A stretch of 5,155 bases of DNA from Clostridiales bacterium (GCA_020861055.1 JAJBTD010000237.1:1-5155); one strand, 5' to 3'; counted from the stretch's first letter, positions 1-5,155 are shown. Numbers and translations are program-made. Notes: a model not told the origin generated them from the sequence alone.

Positions 1-1
1 C

Positions 2-712
2 TATGTGGAGCTGTTCAACGATAAAATCTTCCGCAAGGCCCTGCTGAACACCTTTATCATCGTGGTGGTCAGTGTCCCGGTGACCTGCGTGTTCTCCCTG
101 TGGGTCTCCTCGGTGATCTACAAGCTGAGAGGTCCCCTGCTGTCCTTCTTCCGCTGTGTGTTCTATCTGCCGGTGGTCACCGGCTCTGTGGCCGTCACCG
201 TGGTATGGAAGTGGATCTACAACTACCGGACCGGCGTGCTCAACGACGTGCTGACCAATCTGGGCGTCATTGACAGCAACGTGAACTGGCTGGGCGACCC
301 CAGCACCGCCCTGGCCTGCATCATCGTCATCCTGCTGACCACCTCCGTGGGCCAGCCCATCGTGCTCTATGTGTCCGCTCTGGGCAACGTAGACTCCTCC
401 CTGACCGAAGCCGCCCAGGTGGACGGCGCCACCGACTTCCAGGTGTTCTGGAAGATCAAGTGGCCCCAGATGATGCCCACCACCCTGTACATCCTGGTCA
501 TCACCACCATCAACAGCTTCCAGTGCTTCGCCCTGATTCAGCTGCTGACCTCCGGCGGGCCCACCAACTCCACGAACACGGTCATGTACTACATCTACTA
601 CACCGCGTTCAAGCTCTACCGCCTGGGCTACGGCAACGCTATGGGCGTGGTTCTGGCCATCTTCATCGCCCTGCTGTCTGCTCTGCAGTTCAAGCTGGCC
701 GAGGAAAAGTGA
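2..712 (+). CDS. Carbohydrate ABC transporter permease, UgpA/MalF-like (CUT1), 5'-truncated by window edge
   Basis: This is an inner-membrane permease subunit of a sugar importer, expected to pair with the next gene, an extracytoplasmic binding protein and an ATPase. The reading frame is open to the left edge (codons TAT GTG GAG), so the GTG at 5 is probably internal and the real start lies upstream; 236 residues are visible. Counting from that GTG, hydrophobic segments lie at about 14-38, 50-70, 102-125, 160-182 and 212-232. The cytoplasmic EAA loop, which docks on the ATPase, begins at residue 135 (EAAQVDGA) and runs through WKIKWPQM. The YLPVV...W.WIYN...GVLN block and the LTSGGP motif after the EAA loop are typical of CUT1 permeases. 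It is probably co-transcribed with the next gene, whose SD overlaps this stop codon. The substrate cannot be read from the permease; the linked aldolase suggests a sialic acid-like sugar (inference). The family call is firm. Confidence 0.93.
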   Translation, partial: YVELFNDKIFRKALLNTFIIVVVSVPVTCVFSLWVSSVIYKLRGPLLSFFRCVFYLPVVTGSVAVTVVWKWIYNYRTGVLNDVLTNLGVIDSNVNWLGDPSTALACIIVILLTTSVGQPIVLYVSALGNVDSSLTEAAQVDGATDFQVFWKIKWPQMMPTTLYILVITTINSFQCFALIQLLTSGGPTNSTNTVMYYIYYTAFKLYRLGYGNAMGVVLAIFIALLSALQFKLAEEK

Positions 713-718
713 GGGGGG
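712..718 (+). promoter_or_regulatory. Ribosome binding site of the second permease
   Basis: AGGGGGG begins inside the TGA stop of the upstream permease (710-712) and lies 7 nt before ATG 726. The overlap of stop and SD supports coupled translation of the two permeases. It is G-rich rather than a canonical AGGAGG. Confidence 0.7.
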
Positions 719-725
719 TGTCGGT

Positions 726-1616
726 ATGAATTCAAGTGTGAAAAGTAAGCATCCCAGCGCATACAGGATTGTTTCCCTGATCGTGCTGATCATCTTTGCG
801 ATCCTGTTCCTGTTCCCCCTGTACTGGATCATCACAGGCGCGTTCAAGCCCACCACGGACATCTATTCCACCGATACGGTCTGGTGGCCTACCGAGTGGG
901 TGACGACCAACTTTGAAAAGCTGTTCTCCTCCCGGACGGCTCCCCTGTTCACCATCGGCGATTTTGAGGGGCCCACCGTGCCCGCCGCTATCCGCTGGCT
1001 GGTCAACAGCGTGTTCATGTCGGTCATGGCTATGCTCCTGACCTGCGTGACCGCAGCCATGGCGGGCTACGCCATCGCCAAAAAGCGGTTCATCGGGCGG
1101 GGCGTGGTATTCACTCTGATCGTCTGCGCCATGGCTCTGCCCAAGCAGGTCATTCTCATCCCCCTGATTCGTGAGATCTCCGCCATGGGGCTGTACAACA
1201 GCCTGTGGGCCGTCATCCTGCCCACCGTGGGCTGGCCCTTCGGCGTATTCCTGATGAAGCAGTTCTGCGAGGGCGTGCCCGGCGAAATGCTGGAGGCCGC
1301 CCGCATCGACGGCGCGGGAGAGGCCCAGACCTTCATACAGATCGTGGTGCCCCTCATCAAGCCGGGCATCGGTGCGCTGGCCATCTTCACCTTTATCAAC
1401 AGCTGGAACGACTACTTCACCCAGCTGATCATGCTGACCAGCAGCGCAAACTACACCATCTCCGTGGGCATCGCCACCCTCCAGGGGGAGAGCTCCACCG
1501 ACTTCGGCATCCTTATGGCCGGCGCAGCCCTGGCCGCCGTGCCCATTATCACCGTGTTCCTGATTTTCCAGAAGTATTTTACCCAGGGCATCACCATGGG
1601 AGCCGTCAAGGGCTGA
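726..1616 (+). CDS. Carbohydrate ABC transporter permease, UgpE/MalG-like (CUT1)
   Basis: This is the second membrane subunit of the importer, complete at 296 residues, a normal length for MalG/UgpE-type permeases. It starts at ATG 726, 13 nt after the upstream stop, with the G-rich SD AGGGGGG at 712-718 and a 7-nt spacer. An N-terminal membrane segment lies at about 14-38, followed by a periplasmic loop rich in W/T/F, then segments at about 91-118, 127-147, 155-177, 214-236 and 262-286. The EAA loop starts at residue 190 (EAARIDGAGEAQ) and continues to VPLIKPG. FTFINSWNDYF in the fifth segment and the C-terminal G.VKG ending are characteristic of this half of CUT1 transporters. No ATPase is encoded nearby in the window; many Firmicute CUT1 systems use a shared MsmK-type ATPase encoded elsewhere (family knowledge). 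The specific substrate is inferred only from the downstream lyase. Confidence 0.95.
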   Translation: MNSSVKSKHPSAYRIVSLIVLIIFAILFLFPLYWIITGAFKPTTDIYSTDTVWWPTEWVTTNFEKLFSSRTAPLFTIGDFEGPTVPAAIRWLVNSVFMSVMAMLLTCVTAAMAGYAIAKKRFIGRGVVFTLIVCAMALPKQVILIPLIREISAMGLYNSLWAVILPTVGWPFGVFLMKQFCEGVPGEMLEAARIDGAGEAQTFIQIVVPLIKPGIGALAIFTFINSWNDYFTQLIMLTSSANYTISVGIATLQGESSTDFGILMAGAALAAVPIITVFLIFQKYFTQGITMGAVKG

Positions 1617-1660
1617 CCTCCACGGCCGTTCCCAGCGTGCGCCCTCCCGGAACCACCGCA

Positions 1661-1699
1661 GAAATGGGGGGAGGCGCCGTACCGCGCCTCCCCCATTTC
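1661..1699 (+). repeat. Inverted repeat: strong hairpin between permease and lyase genes, no U-tract
   Basis: The left arm 1661-1677 (GAAATGGGGGGAGGCGC) pairs with 1684-1699 (GCGCCTCCCCCATTTC). This gives 16 bp with one bulged G and a 6-nt loop (1678-1683). The sequence after it (AACCGTCCCAACC) has no T run, so it is not a standard intrinsic terminator on the + strand, nor is there a T run on the - side. Its position 45 nt after the permease stop and 42 nt before the lyase start suggests an mRNA-stabilising or processing element, or a partial attenuator that sets different levels for transporter and enzyme. The structure is seen; the role is inferred. Confidence 0.75.
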
Positions 1700-1723
1700 A
1701 ACCGTCCCAACCACGACCAGATT

Positions 1724-1734
1724 AGGAGAAGGAG
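1724..1734 (+). promoter_or_regulatory. Double Shine-Dalgarno of the lyase gene
   Basis: AGGAG (1724-1728) is directly followed by AAGGAG (1729-1734), the latter 7 nt before ATG 1742. This fixes the start at 1742, although the frame is open far upstream through the second permease gene. Two SD cores in tandem suggest strong translation initiation. Confidence 0.85.
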
Positions 1735-1741
1735 ACTGAAC

Positions 1742-2671
1742 ATGAAAGACATCACCAGATACCAGGGGATTATTCCCGCTTTTTATGCCTGCTACGACAA
1801 GGATGGGGACATCTCCCCTGCCGCTGTCCGGGCCCTGACCCGCCACCTGGCGGCGAAGGGGGTCAAGGGCGTCTATGTGGGCGGCTCCTCCGGCGAGTGT
1901 ATCTACCAGTCCGTGGCAGATCGCAAGCTGGTGCTGGAAAACGTCATGGAGGCCGCCGAGGGTAAGCTGACCGTGATCGCCCATGTGGCCTGCAACAACA
2001 CCCGTGACTCCGTAGAGCTGGCCCGCCACGCCGAGAGCCTGGGCGTGGACGCCATCGCAGCCATTTCCCCCATCTATTTCCATCTGCCCGACTACGCCAT
2101 TGCGAAATACTGGAACGACATGAGCGCAGCCGCCCCCAACACCGACTTCGTCATCTACAACATCCCCCAGCTGGCGGGGGTGGGCCTGACCATGCCTCTG
2201 TTCCGGGAAATGCTGAAAAATCCCAACGTGGTCGCCGTCAAGAACTCCTCCATGCCGGTGCAGGACATCCAGATGTTCAAGGACGAGGGCACCCGGAATG
2301 GACGGCCCTTCGTGGTGTTTAACGGCCCGGACGAGCAGCTGGTGTCCGGCCTGGCCATGGGGGCCGACGGCGGCATCGGCGGCACCTACGGGTATATGCC
2401 GGAGCTGTATCTGAAGCTCTTCGATCTGGTGCAGGCCGGGGACCTGGCCAACGCCAGAGCCTTGCAGTACGACGTGGACAATATCATCTACGCCACCTGC
2501 GCCACAAAGGGCAATATGTACGCCGTCATCAAGGAGATCCTCCGCCGCCGGGAGGGTATCGACCTGGGCGGCGTGCGGGAGCCGCTGTACAATCTGGTGC
2601 CGGAGGACGAGCCGCAGGTCGCGCTCTGCGTGCGCATGGTGGACGCCGCCATGGAGAAGTGGGCCCACTGA
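1742..2671 (+). CDS. N-acetylneuraminate lyase / dihydrodipicolinate synthase family aldolase (nanA-like)
   Basis: This is a cytoplasmic class I (Schiff-base) aldolase of 309 residues, a normal length for the family, forming a single TIM barrel. Authentic NanA cleaves N-acetylneuraminate to N-acetylmannosamine and pyruvate. The pyruvate-binding loop is GGSSGE at 47-52, the catalytic tyrosine is Y139 in YNIP, and the Schiff-base lysine is K167 in VAVKNSS. NGPDE at 194-198 places D197/E198 where E. coli NanA has D191/E192, which contact the sugar; GADGGIGGTY at 207-216 is also NanA-like. These features favour the lyase branch over DapA. Differences from E. coli NanA: T48 becomes S50, T167 becomes S169, S208 becomes G214, and the TPF of the first strand becomes ACY (16-18). 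The exact substrate is therefore open; it may belong to a separate subfamily acting on a related 2-keto-3-deoxy acid. The ATG is set by a strong SD. Linkage to two sugar permeases supports a catabolic role. The family is certain, the substrate moderate. Confidence 0.9.
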   Translation: MKDITRYQGIIPAFYACYDKDGDISPAAVRALTRHLAAKGVKGVYVGGSSGECIYQSVADRKLVLENVMEAAEGKLTVIAHVACNNTRDSVELARHAESLGVDAIAAISPIYFHLPDYAIAKYWNDMSAAAPNTDFVIYNIPQLAGVGLTMPLFREMLKNPNVVAVKNSSMPVQDIQMFKDEGTRNGRPFVVFNGPDEQLVSGLAMGADGGIGGTYGYMPELYLKLFDLVQAGDLANARALQYDVDNIIYATCATKGNMYAVIKEILRRREGIDLGGVREPLYNLVPEDEPQVALCVRMVDAAMEKWAH

Positions 2672-2684
2672 GCATCCCGAAATG

Positions 2685-2730
2685 AAAAAGCAGAAAACCC
2701 GGATGGGCGATTCCCTCCGGGTTTTCTGCT
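2685..2730. terminator. Bidirectional intrinsic terminator between convergent genes
   Basis: AGCAGAAAACCCGG (2689-2702) pairs perfectly with CCGGGTTTTCTGCT (2717-2730). The apex can extend by A2703-T2716 and GGG/CCC (2705-2707/2713-2715), leaving a 5-nt loop. On the - strand the stem is followed by TTTTTC (complement of 2684-2689), giving a classical terminator about 45 nt after the pncB stop. On the + strand the TTTT lies inside the descending arm (2722-2725) and no T run follows the full stem, so termination after the lyase (stop at 2671) is likely but less ideal. Confidence 0.88.
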
Positions 2731-2775
2731 GTCGCAGGCAGCGGCCATTCTGTATTTTCCCGCTTCTGCGTCCGC

Positions 2776-4221
2776 TCAGTAGGTCAGATGGAGCAGATCC
2801 TCCTTGATGTTCCAGAGCTGGTCGGACAGGTCCACATAGTAGGCGTGGGGGTTGTCAAACCGATTCACCTCGTCCCAGAGCAGATCCACCTGCTGGCGGC
2901 AGTAGGTCTGGATCTCCTTGAGGGTGGGCAGCTGGTAGACCAGCTCTCCGTTCCGGAAGATGGGCACCATGATCTCCTTGGCGGTGAAGTTGCTCACCGT
3001 CTTGCGCTTCCAGGTGGCCCTGGGGTCAAACAGGCGGATGGGTTCCCCGCTCTTGACCGACTCATTGTAGACGGTGAGCACATCGGCGATGGACTCTCCG
3101 GAGTCATTGTCGTAGAGCCGGAACACCCGCTTAAAGTGGGGGTTGATGATCTTCTCCGGGTTCTCGCTCACCTTGATCTTGGGGATGATGCGGCCCTCGC
3201 CGTCCTCAATAGCCACCAGCTTGTAAACCCCGCCAAAGACCGGACTGCTCTTGGAGGTGATGAGCCGTTCGCCCACGCCAAAGGAGTCCAGCTGCGCCCC
3301 CTGGCGGAGCAGGTCCTGAATCAGATACTCGTCCAGGGAGTTGGAGGCCACGATCTTGCACTCGGTCAGCCCCGCGTCGTCCAGCATCTTCCGGGCCTTC
3401 CGGGAGAGGTAGGTCAGGTCGCCGGAGTCCAGGCGGATGCCGCATTTGGTGATGCCCTGGGGCAGCAGCACCTCCTTGAACGCCCGGATGGCGTTGGGAA
3501 CGCCGGATTTCAGCACGTTGTAGGTGTCCACCAGCAGAGTGGCGTTGTCCGGGTACAGCTCGCAGTAGCGCTTAAACGCCTCATACTCGGAGGGGAACAT
3601 CATCACCCAGGAGTGGGCCATGGTGCCGGTGGCGGGAACGCCGTAGTCCCGGTCCGCCTGGGTGCAGGCGGTGGAGCTGCATCCGCCGATGTAGGCGGCT
3701 CTGGCCCCCAGAATGGCGGCGGAGGCCCCGTGGGCCCGGCGGGAGCCAAACTCCGCCACAGGACGGCCCTTGGCCGCCCGCACCACCCGGTTGGCCTTGG
3801 TGGCGATGAGGCACTGGTGGTTGTACACCAGCAGCAGGTACGTCTCGATAAACTGGGCCTGAATCGCGGGGGCCCGGACGGTGACTACCGGCTCCTGGGG
3901 GAAGATGGGCGTCCCCTCCGGCACGGCCCAGATGTCCCCGGTAAACCGGAAGGTGCGCAGGTAATCCAGGAACTCCTCGCAGAAGCAGCCTCTCCCCCGG
4001 AGGTACTCGATGTCCTTCTCGGTGAAGCGCAGGTTCTGGATATAGTCTACCAGCTGCTCCAGACCGGCGGCGATGGCATAGCCCCCGTTGTCCGGCACAT
4101 TGCGGAAGAACATATCAAAATAGGTGATCCGGTCCCGGATCTCCGGGGTGCGGAAATAGCCGTTGGCCATGGTCAGCTCGTAAAAGTCGCAGAGCATGGT
4201 ATAATTGGTTTGACAGTCCAT
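2776..4221 (-). CDS. pncB: Nicotinate phosphoribosyltransferase
   Basis: This cytoplasmic enzyme joins nicotinate to PRPP, with ATP hydrolysis, to give nicotinate mononucleotide, the entry of the Preiss-Handler route to NAD. It is 481 residues from ATG 4221, fitting the longer NAPRT subtype of Firmicutes. The frame continues 4 codons upstream to a TTG at 4233, but the GGAG SD at 4228-4231 sits 6 nt before ATG 4221 and would lie inside that extension, so 4221 is chosen. Visible motifs: DFYELTMANGYF (12-23), EFGSRRAHG (157-165), TGTMAHSW (198-205) with H203 at the site of the autophosphorylated histidine, LVDTYN (230-235), GIRLDSGDL (261-269) for ribose/phosphate binding, SNSLDEY (293-299) and FGVGERLITS (314-323). 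No key residue appears missing. It is monocistronic, between its own promoter at 4297-4325 and a terminator at 2685-2730. A NiaR-like palindrome over the start site suggests niacin-responsive repression. A purely nicotinamide-specific enzyme is unlikely given the motif set. Confidence 0.96.
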   Translation of the reverse strand: MDCQTNYTMLCDFYELTMANGYFRTPEIRDRITYFDMFFRNVPDNGGYAIAAGLEQLVDYIQNLRFTEKDIEYLRGRGCFCEEFLDYLRTFRFTGDIWAVPEGTPIFPQEPVVTVRAPAIQAQFIETYLLLVYNHQCLIATKANRVVRAAKGRPVAEFGSRRAHGASAAILGARAAYIGGCSSTACTQADRDYGVPATGTMAHSWVMMFPSEYEAFKRYCELYPDNATLLVDTYNVLKSGVPNAIRAFKEVLLPQGITKCGIRLDSGDLTYLSRKARKMLDDAGLTECKIVASNSLDEYLIQDLLRQGAQLDSFGVGERLITSKSSPVFGGVYKLVAIEDGEGRIIPKIKVSENPEKIINPHFKRVFRLYDNDSGESIADVLTVYNESVKSGEPIRLFDPRATWKRKTVSNFTAKEIMVPIFRNGELVYQLPTLKEIQTYCRQQVDLLWDEVNRFDNPHAYYVDLSDQLWNIKEDLLHLTY

Positions 4222-4227
4222 AATAAG

Positions 4228-4231
4228 CTCC
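4228..4231 (-). promoter_or_regulatory. Ribosome binding site that fixes the pncB start
   Basis: On the - strand GGAG lies 6 nt (CTTATT) before ATG 4221. The only longer start in frame is a TTG at 4233, which would place this SD inside the gene; no comparable SD is seen at proper distance before that TTG. The shorter protein is preferred. Confidence 0.8.
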
Positions 4232-4235
4232 AATC

Positions 4236-4262
4236 TCGCCGTAAGGCGACGCCCGCTGGCGT
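4236..4262 (-). repeat. Two tandem small stem-loops in the pncB leader
   Basis: TCGCC-GTAA-GGCGA (4236-4249) and ACGCC-CGCT-GGCGT (4249-4262) are two adjacent 5-bp perfect stems with 4-nt loops, sharing one base, located between the predicted transcription start and the SD. The first ends only about 4 nt from the SD on the mRNA. They may stabilise the leader or modulate ribosome access. No match to a riboswitch class that I know is apparent. The structure is seen; the role is unknown. Confidence 0.55.
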
Positions 4263-4271
4263 TGGGTTGTA

Positions 4272-4293
4272 CTCAGGTGTATTGACACTTGAG
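4272..4293. promoter_or_regulatory. Candidate NiaR (YrxA) operator at the pncB transcription start
   Basis: A 22-bp imperfect palindrome with CTCA/TGAG ends. Its + strand core, GTGTATTGACAC (4277-4288), differs at one base from the GTGTCTTGACAC core I recall for the niacin-responsive repressor NiaR of Bacillus/Clostridium relatives. It begins 3 bp downstream of the -10 box (4297-4302) and covers the expected +1 near 4290, a position suited to steric repression. The match to a regulator of niacin/NAD genes directly before a niacin-salvage gene makes the assignment plausible. The consensus is from memory and not checked by alignment. Confidence 0.75.
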
Positions 4294-4296
4294 GCA

Positions 4297-4325
4297 ATTA
4301 TAGGCGTTTCCGGTCGGTTTTGCAA
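4297..4325 (-). promoter_or_regulatory. pncB promoter (SigA-type)
   Basis: On the - strand, -35 TTGCAA (4320-4325, four of six consensus bases) is separated by exactly 17 bp from a perfect -10 TATAAT (4297-4302). The predicted start is near 4290, giving a leader of about 69 nt to ATG 4221. It lies downstream of the terminator of the CarD-like gene, so pncB is expected to be an independent transcription unit. Confidence 0.85.
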
Positions 4326-4466
4326 GGGTGGAATCGTATTATTTCCGCCAAAAATGATAATTCCGGGGGGAATGTGCGTCCGGAGCGTGGAAAACAGGGG
4401 CTGTCTTCGACAGGATATGGCCGCATACACGCCCTCGCCCCGGCGCTGCCAGCCGGAACAGGCCAT
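4326..4466. other. Intergenic stretch without a supported gene
   Basis: This stretch of about 140 bases lies between the pncB -35 box and the CarD-like terminator. It holds short inverted repeats: ATTCC-GGGG-GGAAT (4360-4373) and CTGTC-TTC-GACAG (4401-4413). Short open frames cross it on both strands, but none has an SD, a recognisable motif or family resemblance. On the - strand the first repeat is followed by TATCATTTTT, which could be a weak backup terminator. I see no further convincing promoter. Confidence 0.5.
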
Positions 4467-4509
4467 AAAAGGTCCCCGGAACGCGGGGAATCAGCCGCAT
4501 TCCGGGGAC
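4467..4509 (-). terminator. Intrinsic terminator of the CarD-like gene
   Basis: Arms 4472-4486 and 4495-4509 form a 15-bp stem (one G-U pair, outer ten pairs GTCCCCGGAA/TTCCGGGGAC) with an 8-nt loop. On the - strand it is followed by C and then TTTTAT (complement of 4465-4470). The stem begins 16 nt after the stop of the CarD-like gene (4526-4528). The U-tract exists only on the - strand side, so it acts on that gene and separates it from pncB. Confidence 0.88.
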
Positions 4510-4525
4510 ACCGTTTCTTCCATGG

Positions 4526-5011
4526 TTATTTGACGTGCTCCTGAATATAGGACAGCACCTCCTGATACTCCAGCCCCAGTGCTGTGGCCAGCTCCCCAAA
4601 CAGGAGCTGCTCCGTCTTTTTCAGCATGGTGGTGTCGGAGACACCGGAGCGCTTGTTCTGCCTGCTCCGGCGGAGCTGATCCTGGTAGAGCGTCTTGGCC
4701 AGGCTCGCCAGCTGGTAGCTGTCGCCCGATTTCAAAATGGCGGCGCAGCGGAGCTTCTGGTCGTTCGGATTCTCAAAGGTCAGAGCGGGCACATCCGGGA
4801 GCTGATCGATCAGCTGATGGGCCTCCGTCTCCGACATCAGCGGACGGATCTTCACCTTCTGGCTGTCCTTCGGCGTGTAAAATGTGGCGTCATTGACGTA
4901 CAGCGGACAGAGCACATAATACTGTCCCGGCAGCCCGTCCAGCTTTGTCTCCCCGGCCACCCGGCAGACGCCGGCAGTCTCGTGCATGACCAGTTGTCCT
5001 TGTGTTAACAT
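4526..5011 (-). CDS. CarD/CdnL-family RNA polymerase-binding transcription regulator
   Basis: This is a 161-residue protein of the usual CdnL size. The N-terminal part, about residues 1-60 (GQLVMHETAGVCRV, YYVLCPLY, ATFYTPKDS, KVKIRPLMS), matches the Tudor-like CarD_CdnL_TRCF domain that binds the RNA polymerase beta subunit. The rest, about 62-161, is helical, with LKSGDSYQLASLAKTLY and a MLKKTEQLLFGELATALG helix close to the CdnL C-terminal domain. Known members stabilise open promoter complexes, notably at rRNA promoters. The frame extends upstream to a TTG at 5077, but ATG 5009-5011 has the GGGAG SD at 5017-5021 with a 5-nt spacer and starts exactly where family homology begins; the -10 box at 5055-5060 also lies inside the extension. 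The protein contains no tryptophan, so the Trp wedge known from mycobacterial CarD is not conserved. It has its own promoter and terminator. The target promoters cannot be deduced. Confidence 0.9.
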   Translation of the reverse strand: MLTQGQLVMHETAGVCRVAGETKLDGLPGQYYVLCPLYVNDATFYTPKDSQKVKIRPLMSETEAHQLIDQLPDVPALTFENPNDQKLRCAAILKSGDSYQLASLAKTLYQDQLRRSRQNKRSGVSDTTMLKKTEQLLFGELATALGLEYQEVLSYIQEHVK

Positions 5012-5016
5012 AATTT

Positions 5017-5021
5017 CTCCC
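5017..5021 (-). promoter_or_regulatory. Ribosome binding site that fixes the CarD-like start
   Basis: GGGAG on the - strand, within the longer purine run GGGAAGGGAG (5017-5026), lies 5 nt before ATG 5011. It argues against the longer TTG start at 5077, which would include the promoter -10 box in the coding region. Confidence 0.85.
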
Positions 5022-5054
5022 TTCCCAAAGCGCATTACACCCAATCTACCTGAT

Positions 5055-5063
5055 ATTATACCA
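5055..5063 (-). promoter_or_regulatory. Extended -10 promoter of the CarD-like gene
   Basis: On the - strand TGGTATAAT forms a perfect TATAAT (5055-5060) preceded by TGn (5061-5063). At 17 bp spacing the -35 position (5078-5083) reads TTATAT, a poor match, consistent with an extended -10 promoter that needs little -35 contact. The predicted start is near 5048, leaving a leader of about 37 nt. Confidence 0.75.
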
Positions 5064-5106
5064 GATTCCAAGGGCAAATATAAGGGGGAATTTCCTGTAC
5101 TGTAGG

Positions 5107-5115
5107 TGTTACAAT
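5107..5115 (+). promoter_or_regulatory. Possible divergent extended -10 promoter toward the right edge
   Basis: TGTTACAAT on the + strand fits TGn plus a five-of-six TATAAT match. No -35 resemblance is visible at 16-18 bp. The following sequence (5116-5155) is purine-rich, has no gene and ends with AATAGGA, which could be the SD of a gene starting just outside the window. Weak evidence. Confidence 0.3.
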
Positions 5116-5155
5116 GATGCTTAACAGATAAGAGAAAAAAGAGTAGCGAATAGGA

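Noticed and set aside
1205..1741. Apparent N-terminal extension of the lyase inside the second permease gene
   Set aside because: The extension is in another frame of the permease, is R/H/G-rich without motifs, and spans the intergenic hairpin. The strong SD and family homology begin at 1742.
1451..2668. 405-codon open frame on the - strand opposite the lyase gene
   Set aside because: It is an antisense shadow of the lyase, rich in G/H/V/Q, with no family motif, and it crosses the intergenic hairpin and the end of the permease gene.
4360..4373. ATTCC-GGGG-GGAAT as an additional operator or terminator
   Set aside because: The stem is only 5 bp and the T run on the - strand is offset by several bases. 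It lies behind a good terminator and ahead of the promoter, so I cannot support a function.
4397..4420. Sequence resembling the 5' end of a tmRNA (GGGG followed by TTCGACAGG)
   Set aside because: The spacing between the two blocks is too short. No tag-peptide frame or tRNA-like 3' end with CCA is seen downstream, where the CarD-like gene and its terminator lie. It is better explained as a chance CTGTC-TTC-GACAG stem.
4173..4466. 97-codon open frame on the - strand overlapping the pncB promoter
   Set aside because: It crosses the promoter, the operator and the first codons of pncB in another frame, with no SD and no recognisable protein features.
2788..4533. Long 581-codon open frame on the + strand opposite pncB and its leader
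   Set aside because: It mirrors the codon pattern of pncB, a GC-rich gene with few stop-generating codons on the opposite strand. It has low-complexity V/G/H-rich composition, no SD, and runs across the pncB promoter and two hairpins.

Overview
The window looks like a GC-rich Firmicute of the Clostridia, plausibly a gut Oscillospiraceae/Ruminococcaceae-type organism. The evidence is strongly G/C-ending codons, purine-rich Shine-Dalgarno (SD) sites 5-7 nt from ATG, TATAAT -10 boxes with classical or extended -10 architecture, and the families present. The taxon is an inference from style, not from a marker gene.

Layout: (i) positions 2-2671, + strand, hold the 3' part of a carbohydrate-uptake operon. 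It contains a CUT1-type ABC permease cut by the left window edge, a second complete permease 13 nt downstream, then, after a 125-nt gap with a strong hairpin, a class I aldolase of the N-acetylneuraminate lyase/dihydrodipicolinate synthase family. The substrate-binding protein is presumably upstream, outside the window, and no ATPase gene is seen. Together they suggest import and cleavage of sialic acid or a related 2-keto acid sugar. (ii) Positions 2685-2730 hold a bidirectional intrinsic terminator between convergent genes. (iii) Positions 2776-4221, - strand, hold nicotinate phosphoribosyltransferase (pncB), with its own promoter (-10 TATAAT, 17-bp spacer) and a palindrome over the predicted +1 that resembles the operator of the niacin repressor NiaR. 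(iv) Positions 4467-5011, - strand, hold a CarD/CdnL-family RNA polymerase-binding protein with its own intrinsic terminator and an extended -10 promoter. (v) Positions 5061-5155 are intergenic, with a weak hint of a divergent + strand promoter for a gene beyond the right edge.

Three independent transcription units are visible. The sugar operon is catabolic, pncB is the niacin-salvage entry to NAD, and the CarD-like protein is a general transcription factor; pncB and the CarD-like gene are separated by a terminator and a promoter, so they are neighbours but probably not an operon. I see no mobile element, CRISPR array, tRNA or rRNA, and no convincing new system. The most informative signals are the NiaR-like operator with its hairpin leader, the altered active-site residues of the lyase, and the hairpin without a U-tract inside the sugar operon.
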